A stretch of 64,000 nt of DNA from Rugalucina vietnamica (taxonomy: Eukaryota; Mollusca; Bivalvia; Lucinida; Lucinidae): positions 23,935,456-23,999,455 of the forward strand of contig OZ024879.1 in the NCBI GenBank assembly GCA_964017185.1, in the 5' to 3' direction. Numbering within the stretch: the first letter of the stretch is position 1; every line of letters begins with the position of its first letter. The translations under genes were made by a program, and so were the position numbers. Below the pieces are notes generated by a model. That model saw only the letters and a list, made by a program, of their open reading frames with translations. It was not told where the DNA came from and ran no database searches. This document shows positions 47,525-59,373 of the stretch, in pieces.

Positions 47525-47775
47525 TTGCATTACGAAAACTTGCCCATGCAATAAAGATATTTTTTTAGCTTTAAGAATTGAATAATTTTAGCTGAAACAT
47601 TTTGCTATTTTTGTCTTATTTTTGCTCAAAACATACATTTTGGATACACGAGGCGGTTCTAACAAGTACCCACAATGTATGTTTTGGATCAAAAATAAGA
47701 AAATTAGGTATACCGCTGCAAACCCCAGTTTTTCTTTATAAAAGTGGGGCTTTAGGGGGGGTATTTGTTACACGG
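47525..47775. mobile_element. MITE of the CATAGATTGTGGGTAC family, copy f
   Basis: Starts just after the exon 3 donor of the MS4A-like gene (ATTACGAAAACTTGCCCATG). Arms ATACATTTTGGATACACGAG and GTACCCACAATGTATGTTTT, end TATAAAAGTGGGGCTTTAGG. Confidence 0.55.
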
Positions 47776-48032
47776 ACTTGTTTTCCTGATGGCAAGAAAA
47801 CTGGTCATCAGTGACTATGACCAGGTCTGACATAAACCTGCCCGTACACTCATAGGAAAAGGTGAGAATCTTGAAATTTGAATTTAAAAAACAGGAAAAA
47901 AAAATTATTGTACAATTCATGTAGCACAAATTAATTCCAAAAAATTGTCTCACAGTGCAGACATATTTCTTAATAATGAAACCTTTATATTGTATTAGTA
48001 TGGACTTAAAAGTACATGTAAGCTATAACAGG

Positions 48033-49576
48033 TAAACCTCATTATAACACTGTCTTTGGGGTCCACAGAATGCGACAGTGTTATAAGTGAATCATGTCGG
48101 AAAACAAAGTCTGTGTATGCTATCATTTGTGTATATGTCTTATGACAGAGAGCGTGTTCGTACTGCACATATTTTCGGAAATCACTCAATGCTATTTTAA
48201 TATCAAAGAAAAGGGTTATACACATTCTATCATATGCGGCATACAGCGCGTTACGAAAGCGCGATGAAATTTTTACGAAAGCGCGACGAGTAAGTAGTGA
48301 AAAGCATGAATTTTTTCGATACATTAAAAGCACGAATTTCAGTTTTATCAAATGCGCAGATTTATTAAAAACCAGATTCGACGAAAGAATCTGGTACCCC
48401 TTTTGTTAGCCATACAATAATAAACGTTTCTGTTTAATGTTCAACGTTCATTATCATATTTTGCCCTGTTCTCCAACGGGAAGGTGGCAGTAGGATTTGA
48501 GATGCTTGTTCTTTCTTCTGTCAGCTTTCTTGGTTGGAGCAGCTACATTTTGTTCCTCTCACTTTGATGTAGTAGTCACTGTATTTGTCACTCTGTTTGC
48601 TGTTGGTCACTACTATGGCTGTGCTCCATGTTAAGTTGTTAACAGGAATTAACTCACTCATTGTACTACCTGTTCAAAGCCTTGCACTGCCTGTTGGTAC
48701 ATGGCCATGAAATGTACAATGTCAATACAATAGACATATCCATCATGAACCAAACTTTTTTTCCTTTTGTTTCAAAACTTTTAAAATCCATATCAGTCTT
48801 TAAAAGAATAAAATTGATAAAACCAATAAAAGCAAGACTAGAAATCTAATTCAAATCACATCACATCATCTTGTGCGAGAGAGAAGTAAAGTGAATAAAG
48901 AGAACGGCTGTTAAAACTCGTTGAAAACTAAACCTTCTTAGCTGTATTCCCCTCTATTTACCTGTAATACCTGGTAAATTATCACCTTCAATAGGTAGCA
49001 CAATTCGCTCTTTTCACTACATGGCTCTCGCTCAAATAAAACTCTGTCACGGTATGGTTTTCGCGCTTTTGTAATATGCCCGTGGCATATTATAATCACT
49101 ATTTAGCAATAGTTTCTTTCTTTGAAACAAATGACAAGATTTAGAACACTTCTTAACCTAAATGTTACCGAAGTGTTCACCAGATGATGAATTGTGGAGG
49201 TTTTTACAGTTATACAACCAAAAATGTGTGCTGCAAAGAATAGGATATGTAAACTATTTCACAAATAACTTACACAAACGGCACCACAAATTTTCGTAAC
49301 TTAGGTTTATTCTGAACTGTGACGTCACAGTTTAATTCCCTTGGACATGGGCAGATCCAGAGGGGGGGGGGGGGGGGACAGGGGGTCTGGACCCCCCCTG
49401 GAATTGCCAGATTATTAATTTTTGCCATGTTGAAATTTTCCATCAGACCCCTTCTGGGAATTTGGACACCCCCTGAGAAAATGTTCTGGATCCACGCATG
49501 TGGGACGTCACTGTTGTGTACACAAATAATAGCTTACACGGAGTTTGTTTCCCGACAGTGATGTTATAATGAGGTT
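48033..49576. mobile_element. Probable 1.5-kb element with AACCTCATTATAACA ends
   Basis: AACCTCATTATAACACTGTC at the left and, reversed, CAACCTCATTATAACATCAC at the right. The interior is AT-rich non-coding and contains a GGATCCAGGGG-type MITE. The target duplication is not clear. Confidence 0.4.
49346..49502. mobile_element. Small MITE with G17 run
   Basis: Inverted ends GGCAGATCCAGAGGGGG and, reversed, GCGTGGATCCAGAACATTTT, with CCCCCCTGGAATTGC and ACCCCCTGAG inside. Nested in the 1.5-kb element. Confidence 0.5.
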
Positions 49577-49700
49577 GTTTATAATAGACAGAGTTAGATA
49601 ATCATTTTTGTAGCCTTAACATGGTTGTGTTGTATTGAAAACTGCATCATAATAAGGCACATTACATGTTAATGAGGTTTGAAGTGTTTGCATGCCATTG

Positions 49701-52700
49701 AACTGAGATTTGCTACTGTTTCAGGTCCTGAGGTTCTATGGAGTGAGTCTGTTTAGTTTTGTCTGAGATTTGTTTCTGTTTCAGGCCCTAAGGCTCTATG
49801 AAGTGAGTCTGTTTAGTTTTGTCTGAGCTTTGCTACTGTTTCAGGCCCTGAGGTTCTATGGAGTGAGTCTGTTTAGTTTTGTCTGAGCTTTGCTACTGTT
49901 TCAGGTCCTGAGGTTCTATGGAGTGAGTCTGTTTAGTTTTGTCTGAGCTTTGCTACTGTTTCAGGCCCTGAGGCTCTATGGAGTGAGCCTGTTTAGTTTT
50001 GTCTGAGCTTTGCTACTGTTTCAGGCCCTGAGGTTCTATGGAGTGAGCCTGTTTAGTTTTGTCTGAGCTTTGCTACTGTTTCAGGCCCTGAGGTTCTATG
50101 GAGTGAGCCTGTTTAGTTTTGTCTGAGCTTTGCTACTGTTTCAGGCCCTGAGGTTCTATGGAGTGAGCCTGTTTAGTTTTGTCTGAGCTTTGCTACTGTT
50201 TCAGGCCCTGAGGCTCTATGGAGTGAGTCTGTTTAGTTTTGTCTGAGCTTTGCTACTGTTTCAGGCCCTGAGGTTCTATGGAGTGAGTCTGTTTAGTTTT
50301 GTCTGAGATTTGCTACTGTTTCAGGCCCTGAGGCTCTATGGAGTGAGTCTGTTTAGTTTTGTCTGAGCTTTGCTACTGTTTCAGGCCCTGAGGTTCTATG
50401 GAGTGAGCCTGTTTAGTTTTGTCTGAGATTTGCTACTGTTTCAGGCACTAAGGCTCTATGGAGTGAGTCTGTTTATTTTTGTCTGAGATTTGCTACTGTT
50501 TCAGGCCCTGAGGCTCTATGGAGTGAGTCTGTTTAGTTTTGTCTGAGCTTTGCTACTGTTTCAGGCCCTGAGGCTCTATGGAGTGAGTCTGTTTAGTTTT
50601 GTCTGAGCTTTGCTACTGTTTCAGGCCCTGAGGCTCTATGGAGTGAGTCTGTTTAGTTTTGTCTGAGCTTTGCTACTGTTTCAGGCACTGAGGTTCTATG
50701 GAGTGAGCCTGTTTAGTTTTGTCTGAGCTTTGCTACTGTTTCAGGCCCTGAGGTTCTATGGAGTGAGTCTGTTTAGTTTTGTCTGAGCTTTGCTACTGTT
50801 TCAGGCCCTGAGGTTCTATGGAGTGAGCCTGTTTAGTTTTGTCTGAGCTTTGCTACTGTTTCAGGCCCTGAGGTTCTATGGAGTGAGTCTGTTTAGTTTT
50901 GTCTGAGATTTGCTACTGTTTCAGGCCCTAAGGCTCTATGGAGTGAGTCTGTTTAGTTTTGTCTGAGCTTTGCTACTGTTTCAGGCCCTGAGGCTCTATG
51001 GAGTGAGTCTGTTTAGTTTTGTCTGAGCTTTGCTACTGTTTCAGGCCCTGAGGCTCTATGGAGTGAGTCTGTTTAGTTTTGTCTGAGCTTTGCTACTGTT
51101 TCAGGCACTGAGGTTCTATGGAGTGAGTCTGTTTAGTTTTGTCTGAGATTTGTTTCTGTTTCAGGCCCTAAGGCTCTATGGAGTGAGTCTGTTTAGTTTT
51201 GTCTGAGCTTTGCTACTGTTTCAGGCCCTGAGGCTCTATGGAGTGAGTCTGTTTAGTTTTGTCTGAGCTTTGCTACTGTTTCAGGCCCTGAGGCTCTATG
51301 GAGTGAGTCTGTTTAGTTTTGTCTGAGCTTTGCTACTGTTTCAGGCCCTGAGGCTCTATGGAGTGAGTCTGTTTAGTTTTGTCTGAGCTTTGCTACTGTT
51401 TCAGGCCCTGAGGTTCTATGGAGTGAGCCTGTTTAGTTTTGTCTGAGCTTTGCTACTGTTTCAGGCCCTGAGGTTCTATGGAGTGAGTCTGTTTAGTTTT
51501 GTCTGAGCTTTGCTACTGTTTCAGGCCCTGAGGCTCTATGAAGTGAGTCTGTTTAGTTTTGTCTGAGCTTTGCTACTGTTTCAGGCACTGAGGTTCTATG
51601 GAGTGAGTCTGTTTAGTTTTGTCTGAGCTTTGCTACTGTTTCAGGCCCTGAGGTTCTATGGAGTGAGCCTGTTTAGTTTTGTCTGAGATTTGCTACTGTT
51701 TCAGGCCCTGAGGTTCTATGGAGTGAGTCTGTTTAGTTTTGTCTGAGCTTTGCTATTGTTTCAGGCCCTTAGGTTCTATGGAGTGAGTCTGTTTAGTTTT
51801 GTCTGAGATTTGCTACTGTTTCAGGCACTAAGGCTCTATGGAGTGAGTCTGTTTATTTTTGTCTGAGATTTGCTACTGTTTCAGGCACTGAGGTTCTATG
51901 GAGTGAGCCTGTTTAGTTTTGTCTGAGCTTTGCTACTGTTTCAGGCACTGAGGCTCTATGAAGTGAGTCTGTTTAGTTTTGTCTGAGCTTTGCTACTGTT
52001 TCAGGCACTGAGGTTCTATGGAGTGAGCATGTTTAGTTTTGTCTGAGCTTTGCTACTGTTTCAGGCACTGAGGTTCTATGGAGTGAGTCTGTTTAGTTTT
52101 GTCTGAGATTTGTTTCTGTTTCAGGCCCTAAGGCTCTATGGAGTGAGTCTGTTTAGTTTTGTCTGAGCTTTGCTACTGTTTCAGGCACTGAGGTTCTATG
52201 GAGTGAGCATGTTTAGTTTTGTCTGAGCTTTGCTACTGTTTCAGGCACTGAGGCTCTGTGAAGTGAGTCTGTTTAGTTTTGTCTGAGCTTTGCTACTGTT
52301 TCAGGCACTGAGGTTCTATGGAGTGAGCATGTTTAGTTTTGTCTGAGCTTTGCTACTGTTTCAGGCACTGAGGTTCTATGGAGTGAGTCTGTTTAGTTTT
52401 GTCTGAGATTTGTTTCTGTTTCAGGCCCTAAGGCTCTATGAAGTGAGTGTGTTTAGTTTTGTCTGAGATTTGCTACTGTTTCAGGTCCTGAGGCTCTATG
52501 GAGTGAGCCTGTTTAGTTTTGTCTGAGCTTTGCTACTGTTTCAGGCCCTGAGGCTCTATGGAGTGAGTCTGTTTAGTTTTGTCTGAGCTTTGCTACTGTT
52601 TCAGGCCCTGAGGTTCTATGGAGTGAGCATGTTTAGTTTTGTCTGAGCTTTGCTACTGTTTCAGGCACTGAGGTTCTATGGAGTGAGTCTGTTTAGTTTT

Positions 52701-54740
52701 GTCTGAGCTTTGCTACTGTTTCAGGCCCTGAGGTTCTATGAAGTGAGTCTGTTTAGTTTTGTCTGAGATTTGCTACTGTTTCAGGCCCTGAGGTTCTATG
52801 GAGTGAGTCTGTTTAGTTTTGTCTGAGATTTGTTTCTGTTTCAGGCCCTAAGGCTCTATGAAGTGAGTCTGTTTAGTTTTGTCTGAGATTTGCTACTGTT
52901 TCAGGCACTAAGGCTCTATGGAGTGAGTCTGTTTAGTTTTGTCTGAGATTTGCTACTGTTTCAGGCCCTGAGGCTCTATGGAGTGAGTCTGTTTAGTTTT
53001 GTCTGAGCTTTGCTACTGTTTCAGGCACTGAGGTTCTATGGAGTGAGTCTGTTTAGTTTTGTCTGAGATTTGCTACTGTTTCAGGCCCTAAGGCTCTATG
53101 AAGTGAGTCTGTTTAGTTTTGTCTGAGCTTTGCTACTGTTTCAGGCCCTGAGGTTCTATGGAGTGAGCCTGTTTAGTTTTGTCTGAGATTTGTTTCTGTT
53201 TCAGGCCCTAAGGCTCTATGGAGTGAGTGTGTTAAGTTTTGTCTGAGATTTGCTACTGTTTCAGGCCCTGAGGCTCTATGGAGTGAGTCTGTTTAGTTTT
53301 GTCTGAGATTTGCTACTGTTTCAGGCCCTGAGGTTCTATGGAGTGAGTGTGTTAAGTTTTGTCTGAGATTTGCTACTGTTTCAGGCCCTGAGGCTCTATG
53401 GAGTGAGTCTGTTTAGTTTTGTTGGGGTTCTCAGTCTACTGTTTCAGGCCCTGAGGTTCTGTGGAGTGAGTGTGTTAAGTTTTGTCTGAGATTTGCTACT
53501 GTTTCAGGCCCTGAGGCTCTATGGAGTGAGTCTGTTTAGTTTTGTCTGAGATTTGCTACTGTTTCAGGCCCTGAGGCTCTATGGAGTGAGCGTGTTTAGT
53601 TTTGTCTGAGATTTGCTACTGTTTCAGGCCCTGAGGCTCTATGGAGTGAGCGTGTTTAGTTTTGTCTGAGATTTGCTACAGTTTCTTGCCCTGGTTCTAT
53701 GCAGTGAGCCTGTTTAGTTTTGTCTGAGATTTGTTTCTGTTTCAGGCCCTAAGGCTCTATGAAGTGAGTGTGTTTAGTTTTGTCTGAGATTTGCTACTGT
53801 TTCAGGCCCTGAGGCTCTATGGAGTGAGTCTGTTTAGTTTTGTCTGAGATTTGCTACTGTTTCAGGCCCTGAGGCTCTATGGAGTGAGTCTGTTTAGTTT
53901 TGTCTGAGATTTGCTACTGTTTCAGGCCCTGAGGCTCTATGGAGTGAGCGTGTTTAGTTTTGTCTGAGATTTGCTACTGTTTCAGGCCCTGAGGCTCTAT
54001 GGAGTGAGCGTGTTTAGTTTTGTCTGAGATTTGCTACAGTTTCTTGCCCTGAAGTTCTATGCAGTGAGCCTGTTTAGTTTTGTCTGAGATTTGTTTCTGT
54101 TTCAGGCCCTAAGGCTCTATGAAGTGAGTGTGTTTAGTTTTGTCTGAGATTTGCTACTGTTTCAGGCCCTGAGGTTCTATGGAGTGAGCCTGTTTAGTTT
54201 TGTCTGAGCTTTGCTACTGTTTCAGGCCCTGAGGTTCTATGGAGTGAGCCTGTTTAGTTTTGTCTGAGATTTGCTACTGTTTCAGGCCCTTAGGTTCTAT
54301 GGAGTGAGCCTGTTTAGTTTTGTCTGAGATTTGCTACTGTTTCAGGCCCTGAGGCTCTATGGAGTGAGCGTGTTTAGTTTTGTCTGAGATTTGCTACAGT
54401 TTCTTGCCCTGAAGTTCTATGCAGTGAGCCTGTTTAGTTTTGTCTGAGATTTGTTTCTGTTTCAGGCCCTAAGGCTCTATGAAGTGAGTGTGTTTAGTTT
54501 TGTCTGAGATTTGCTACTGTTTCAGGCCCTGAGGTTCTATGGAGTGAGCCTGTTTAGTTTTGTCTGAGCTTTGCTACTGTTTCAGGCCCTGAGGTTCTAT
54601 GGAGTGAGCCTGTTTAGTTTTGTCTGAGATTTGCTACTGTTTCAGGCCCTAAGGCTCTATGGAGTGAGCATGTTTAGTTTTGTCTGAACTTTGCTACTGT
54701 TTCAGGCCCTGAGGTTCTATGGAGTGAGCATGTTTAGTTT
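49701..54740 (+). repeat. 60-bp minisatellite of 3' splice site plus exon start, about 84 copies
   Basis: Each unit holds a pyrimidine-rich tract and acceptor (GCTACTGTTTCAG), the first 37-38 bases of exon 4 (GCCCTGAGGTTCTATGGAGT onward) and a 22-base spacer. Units are strictly 60 bp from 49741 to about 53400, with a few indels later. Common variants are C/T and A/G at fixed sites (GAGCTTTG or GAGATTTG; GAGTCT, GAGCCT or GAGCAT). An in-frame reading from any decoy acceptor is ALRFYGVSLFSFV, then TGA. The final unit is the true border of exon 4. The array is not coding as such. Confidence 0.9.
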
Positions 54741-54813
54741 TGTGGGGGTTCTCAGTCTAGTCATTCTCTCTCAAGTCTGTTATACCAAATACTGGACACA
54801 CATAGACATCCAG
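54706..54813 (+). CDS. MS4A-like gene, exon 4 (exon beside the acceptor array)
   Basis: Thirty-six codons, donor CAG|GTAAGT. Encodes ALRFYGV, then helix 3 (SMFSFVGVLSLVILSQVCY) and the polar TKYWTHIDIQ. The acceptor TGTTTCAG and the first 37 coding bases are the last of about 84 tandem 60-bp copies. Only this copy continues past GTTTAGTTTTGT into GGGGGTTCTCAG and the remaining exon, so only this acceptor gives an open frame when spliced directly to the rest of the exon. Confidence 0.75.
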
Positions 54814-54822
54814 GTAAGTTCA

Positions 54823-55035
54823 GGGCCCGAGGTTATAAAACTTTTTTCATGCTTAACTCTTCTTCCTTAATTTCCTCATAAATATTGAACTTGTGAAAAT
54901 TATTGGAAATTTAATGTTATGATCACAAAAGCTTGTTATTTATCCTGATTATAAATGTTAAAATGCCAACCATTGTTGGCAAACATAAATTTATTAGCAG
55001 GATAAATTTTAGTCTCAGCTGAGCAGGCAAGTTAT
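54823..55035. mobile_element. Foldback element of the CTCAGCTGAG family (after exon 4)
   Basis: CCCGAGGTTATAAAACTTTT at one end and TTTAGTCTCAGCTGAGCAGG at the other. The inner ATGTTAAAATGCCAACCATT hairpin is partly decayed. It starts 9 bp after the exon 4 donor. Confidence 0.5.
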
Positions 55036-55759
55036 TATTTTTTACCATAACTACCATAATTCAAATAATCTAGAAAAATTGGCATCATGCAGTCTGTTTG
55101 GAAATATTCACAAAACCATAATGTTAACAAATATCTGGCAAATTTTTTTTATCCCTGAATTAAAACTTCTGGCTAATTATACCCCCCGCCAAAACGAAGT
55201 TTTAAGGGGGGTATACTGTTTTCATGTTGTCCGTCCGTCCGTCCGTGCGTCTGTCTGTCCGTCCGTCCGTAACATTTTGTTTCTTTAATATCTTGAAGAC
55301 CTATTGATGGAATTTAATGAAACTTTGCAGGCATCTGCTTATTTATGGGGCAAATATGTACATGCAAAAATTAAGGGCTAGGGGCCAGTCCCTTTTGAGT
55401 TACTTCCCGTTATAGTTGTTGATGGCTTTTGTATACAGTGAAGATAGTGCATTTATGGGCCAATCAACTCCTACCACAGTTTTTGTTGGAACTTTTTGAT
55501 ATTATGCCTAAATGATGTAGACCCTTTGGAAATTTGCATGAAGAAATGTTATTGCGAAAAAATATTTTTTGACAAAATGACAGCTATGAGAACTTAGGCA
55601 ATTTTCTTAGTTTTTTTTACAGGTAAGGGCTTTCACGGGCCGATCAACTCCTACCACAATTTTTGATGGAACTTTTTGATATTATGCCTAAATGATGTAG
55701 ACCCTTTGGACATTTGCATGAAGAAATGTTATTGCAAAAAAAATAATTTTTGACAAAAT

Positions 55760-56544
55760 CATACATGTGATTTTTTCCTTCTCCGCGGTCGGGAGATTTT
55801 CAGTTTGATATCGTAAATTTGCCTGTCATATCAGGAGGTTTCTTTTCTCGTGGTCATCACCACTAACATTCAAAAAGCTCAGCGGTTTCGGGGGGGGGGG
55901 GGGGGGGGGGGGGGGGTTGTTTATGAAGTAGAAAAAAAAGATATCATTAGATAGGTTGTAAATTCTTACCATTTTATTTTAACAAAGCAACAATTACATC
56001 CAAACTCTTTTGAATATGAAGTGCTTAAATCCAATGTCAGCATTACAATGGGATTTTCTTTGGACTCACTGCGATACGCTCTGTAGATTTTGGTCATTCC
56101 ATAATTGATTGAAATCTTTCTAATTGTATCTATTTTTACAGTGCTTGTCACTTGAAGGCACATTGTTTATTTTGGTGATCAATTAAATAGCTGACACCAG
56201 GCTTGATTAATCAGTTAATTTTAAATAATCCTTGTTGTAAAAACATCATTTATTTGACACTCCAACACAGGCTGATAAACAACTCTATAAATAGCCTCCA
56301 GGTATCAGTGACACAAATTATCGAGTCAATATTGAATACACACTGCTGTATTGGGTACCGTATTTATACTACACTTTACATAAAGAAATGGACACTTGGA
56401 TAAAAAAAGTGTAAAATAAAGTACATAAATGGACTTTTTGTCATATCGGGAGACAGGGCATATCGGGGGACCGTCGGGTAAGGGGCATATAAGGGCCCTT
56501 GATATCGGGGGAATACGCCGATATCGGGAAATATCACATGTATG
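55760..56544. mobile_element. hAT-like element, 785-bp copy
   Basis: Ends CATACATGTGAT and ATCACATGTATG, the same tips as at 38938. CAAAAT is repeated on both sides (6 bp, possibly a shortened 8-bp duplication). Contains a G26 run near 55891 and CGGGAGATATC-type repeats near its right end. Confidence 0.65.
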
Positions 56545-56662
56545 CAAAATGACAGCTATGTGAACTTAGGCAATTTTCTTAGTTTTTTTTACAGGTAAGG
56601 GCTTTCACGGGCCGATCAACTCCTACCACAGTTTTTGATGGAACAATTTGATGTCATGCCTA

Positions 56663-59373
56663 CAGTGGTGTTATGGCTAAAAACCCAAATTAGCCGTTTT
56701 TACGGCAAATTTGTTAACGGCTAATTGTAAAATTTCGCGGCGAAATTGTGTGTAAAATAAAAGTCAGCGCGGAATTTCGCCGCGAAATTCCGCCGCGAAA
56801 TTCCAGATTTCGCGGCGAAATTTCGCGGCGGAACACGGCGAAAAAAGTATACCTGTCATTACGCATAAAAATCAATTGACCGGCGTTTCGCGGTGTTTCG
56901 CGGCGAAAAAGACGACAGTCACTATTTTTTTTTTTCTTTTTCCTTTTTTTTTTTATTTGTTGTTTAAATATTATTTTAAATTGCATGTTTTTATTTCAGT
57001 TCAAGTTGTATCAATATTTTGTTTGCGTCACAATTTTGTATAATTATCGTTTTAGTCCCGACAGTCACAACAGTTTTATTGTTTAAATTTCATTTTAATC
57101 TGTATGCATCGATTACTTTTCAAGTCGAATATATATTTTGTTTTCTTTTCAATTTTGTATAATTATCGTATTTAATTCGTGTCTTAACTACTTTAAAGTT
57201 TCTGAGACCCTGATTATCGGCTTTGTGTTTTTTTTTTTTTGTTTTTTTTTCATGCTTCTTTTTCAGATTAATCAGACTTACCTGATAATATTAGATCCTG
57301 TTATCTAGCTTAATTAACAGAAAAAAGCTCATAGCGACATAAGCAATTTTCATGGTATGATTGATTTGTTTGTTTGTATTGAGGCTGAACGTCCCAGTCA
57401 CCAATTTTTAGTCATGCCTGGACGGAGCTAACGTTTCCTGGGTATTAAGTAGTACTGTGGGTAGTCAATGTGCCTTGCTCAAGGACACAACACGGTATCG
57501 CCAGTGCGGATCAAACTCAGGACCTCTCGATTCGGAGTCTGATGCAACTATGCCACCGCGATCCCAACACACATATTAATACAAGTCTTTGGATTCAACA
57601 TGATGAAGCTTCAACTCTGTTTTGGACATTTAATCGCCTGTGGCTAATGACACTGCTCAAAGCATCAATGATTTTCGATTACGTCAAGTGGATTCCGTTT
57701 CGTTGAAATCAATTTAGTCTAAACGACATTATGTCGCATACAACCTTCACCGGGTTCATACGATGTTCGGTCGAATACGAGTAATACAGCAACATACATG
57801 TACAAAATTGTGTCGAAACTGTCGATTTTTGCTAACCGTTTTGAGTTGTGTTCCTTCCAAAACCCACACGTACGGATGGCTTGGAACACGTACATGCATA
57901 TCAAATGACAAAATCTCACTGTATACATGGCACAATACACTAGACAAGGGAGGATACTATGTTTAAAACAAAGTACTGACGTCAGTATATAAAGTTTTCA
58001 GTTTATTTTGGAACATATATATACAGTAAAGGCTGTGTACGCACCGTGGCAATATGAGCGCATGCCGCATTAGATTAATTAGAACAAAGTTGAGTGCAGA
58101 AGCCTAGTGGTGGATTAAAGGAATTGACTGGAATCAAAATGTCCTGTGTTCGATTCCTATATTCGTTGGGTTTCGTACTTGAGCAAAACCGGTATACATA
58201 TATTACCCTGAAAGTGTTGTCACCATGGGACTGTTGACTGTTAAACTGATCTTCGCTAGTTGTACTTCTACAAGGCAAGTATAATGTATAAATCGATATG
58301 ATTGCGATTAGTCTTGTGTTGGCATTCATAGAGGGTGATCAGAGTGGTAACAAGCAAGCCCAAATGTCAATATGCCTCTTTGTTTTGTCGTTTTACATGA
58401 TTGAGCTCAAATTAAGTTATCGTAGTTCACACCTTAAACGCTATAAAGTGAAGCAATTGAGGAAAATTTACAAAAAAAAGAAAGCAAGGAATCTAACTGT
58501 TTATTTAGCATTACCATTTAGACAAAGTTTGTGCTACAACACAAGGCACAAAGTTAGATGGCCCCTGCCCATTGGGACCTTAAGAAATATATAGGCTGCT
58601 TGTGCCTCCAGGCAAAACTTATACGCTATTGACAGATCATCTGATTACTGGTTTACCGCTCAGGTCTGTGTCTGCCTAGGAAAAATGGTTTCAAGTAAAA
58701 CCATCCATAAATACAAGCAGCACTGGCTTGTATATTTCAAACACTTGTTATATTTCAAACGTTATATTTCAAACACTTGTTAGATATCATGACGTCCCAT
58801 AAAATGGAGGCAGCGTCCCGACATGACCATTGCTGTTGATTACGACGTTAAGCATCTATTCAAACAAAAAAGCAACAAAGTTAGATTCAACGAGCTGGCG
58901 CATTACGTTATAAATATTTTCGTCTATCCGTGATTTCGCTATCGTACCACCTACGTAATACCAATGGAAAAGTCGCGTTATGTACGTTTTTCATTTCTAT
59001 ACATGCATAATCGTACATACATGTATTATTATGTGCACGTAAATAACGATCTATACATGGAACAGATGAATCATAGTGTGGTCATTAAATTAAAAATAAA
59101 TAATTTTATGTTATTATTTACAGGTATTTCGCCGTGTTTCGCGGCGAAATAGGAAATTTTAACTTACCTGTTGTAAACGTTAAAAAACGAATTTCGCCGC
59201 GAAACACGGCGGAATTTCACCGCGAAAATCGGATTTTCGCGGCGAAAAAATTAACCGATTAAACGTTTAAATTTTTCCTTGGCAGGTGAAATTTCGCGGT
59301 GGTTTCGCCGCGAAAAATCACAAGTGATCAGCGCGAACTGTGCAAAAGTGGGTTTTTAGCCATAACACCACTG
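56663..59373. mobile_element. 2.7-kb Tc1/mariner-type element with clustered TTTCGCCGCGAAA palindromes
   Basis: Ends CAGTGGTGTTATGGCTAAAA and its exact reverse at the right, flanked by TA. Both ends carry clusters of a palindromic motif related to TTTCGCCGCGAAA (56735-56910 and 59128-59320). The interior has no transposase. At 57370-57570 is a SINE-like stretch (GCCTTGCTCAAGGACACAAC, TCAAACTCAGGACCTCTCGA). Confidence 0.6.

Noticed and set aside
49701..54740. The 60-bp array as a CRISPR array or a repetitive coding region
   Set aside because: There are no variable spacers. Units are nearly identical end to end, and every frame is closed by stops within about one unit.
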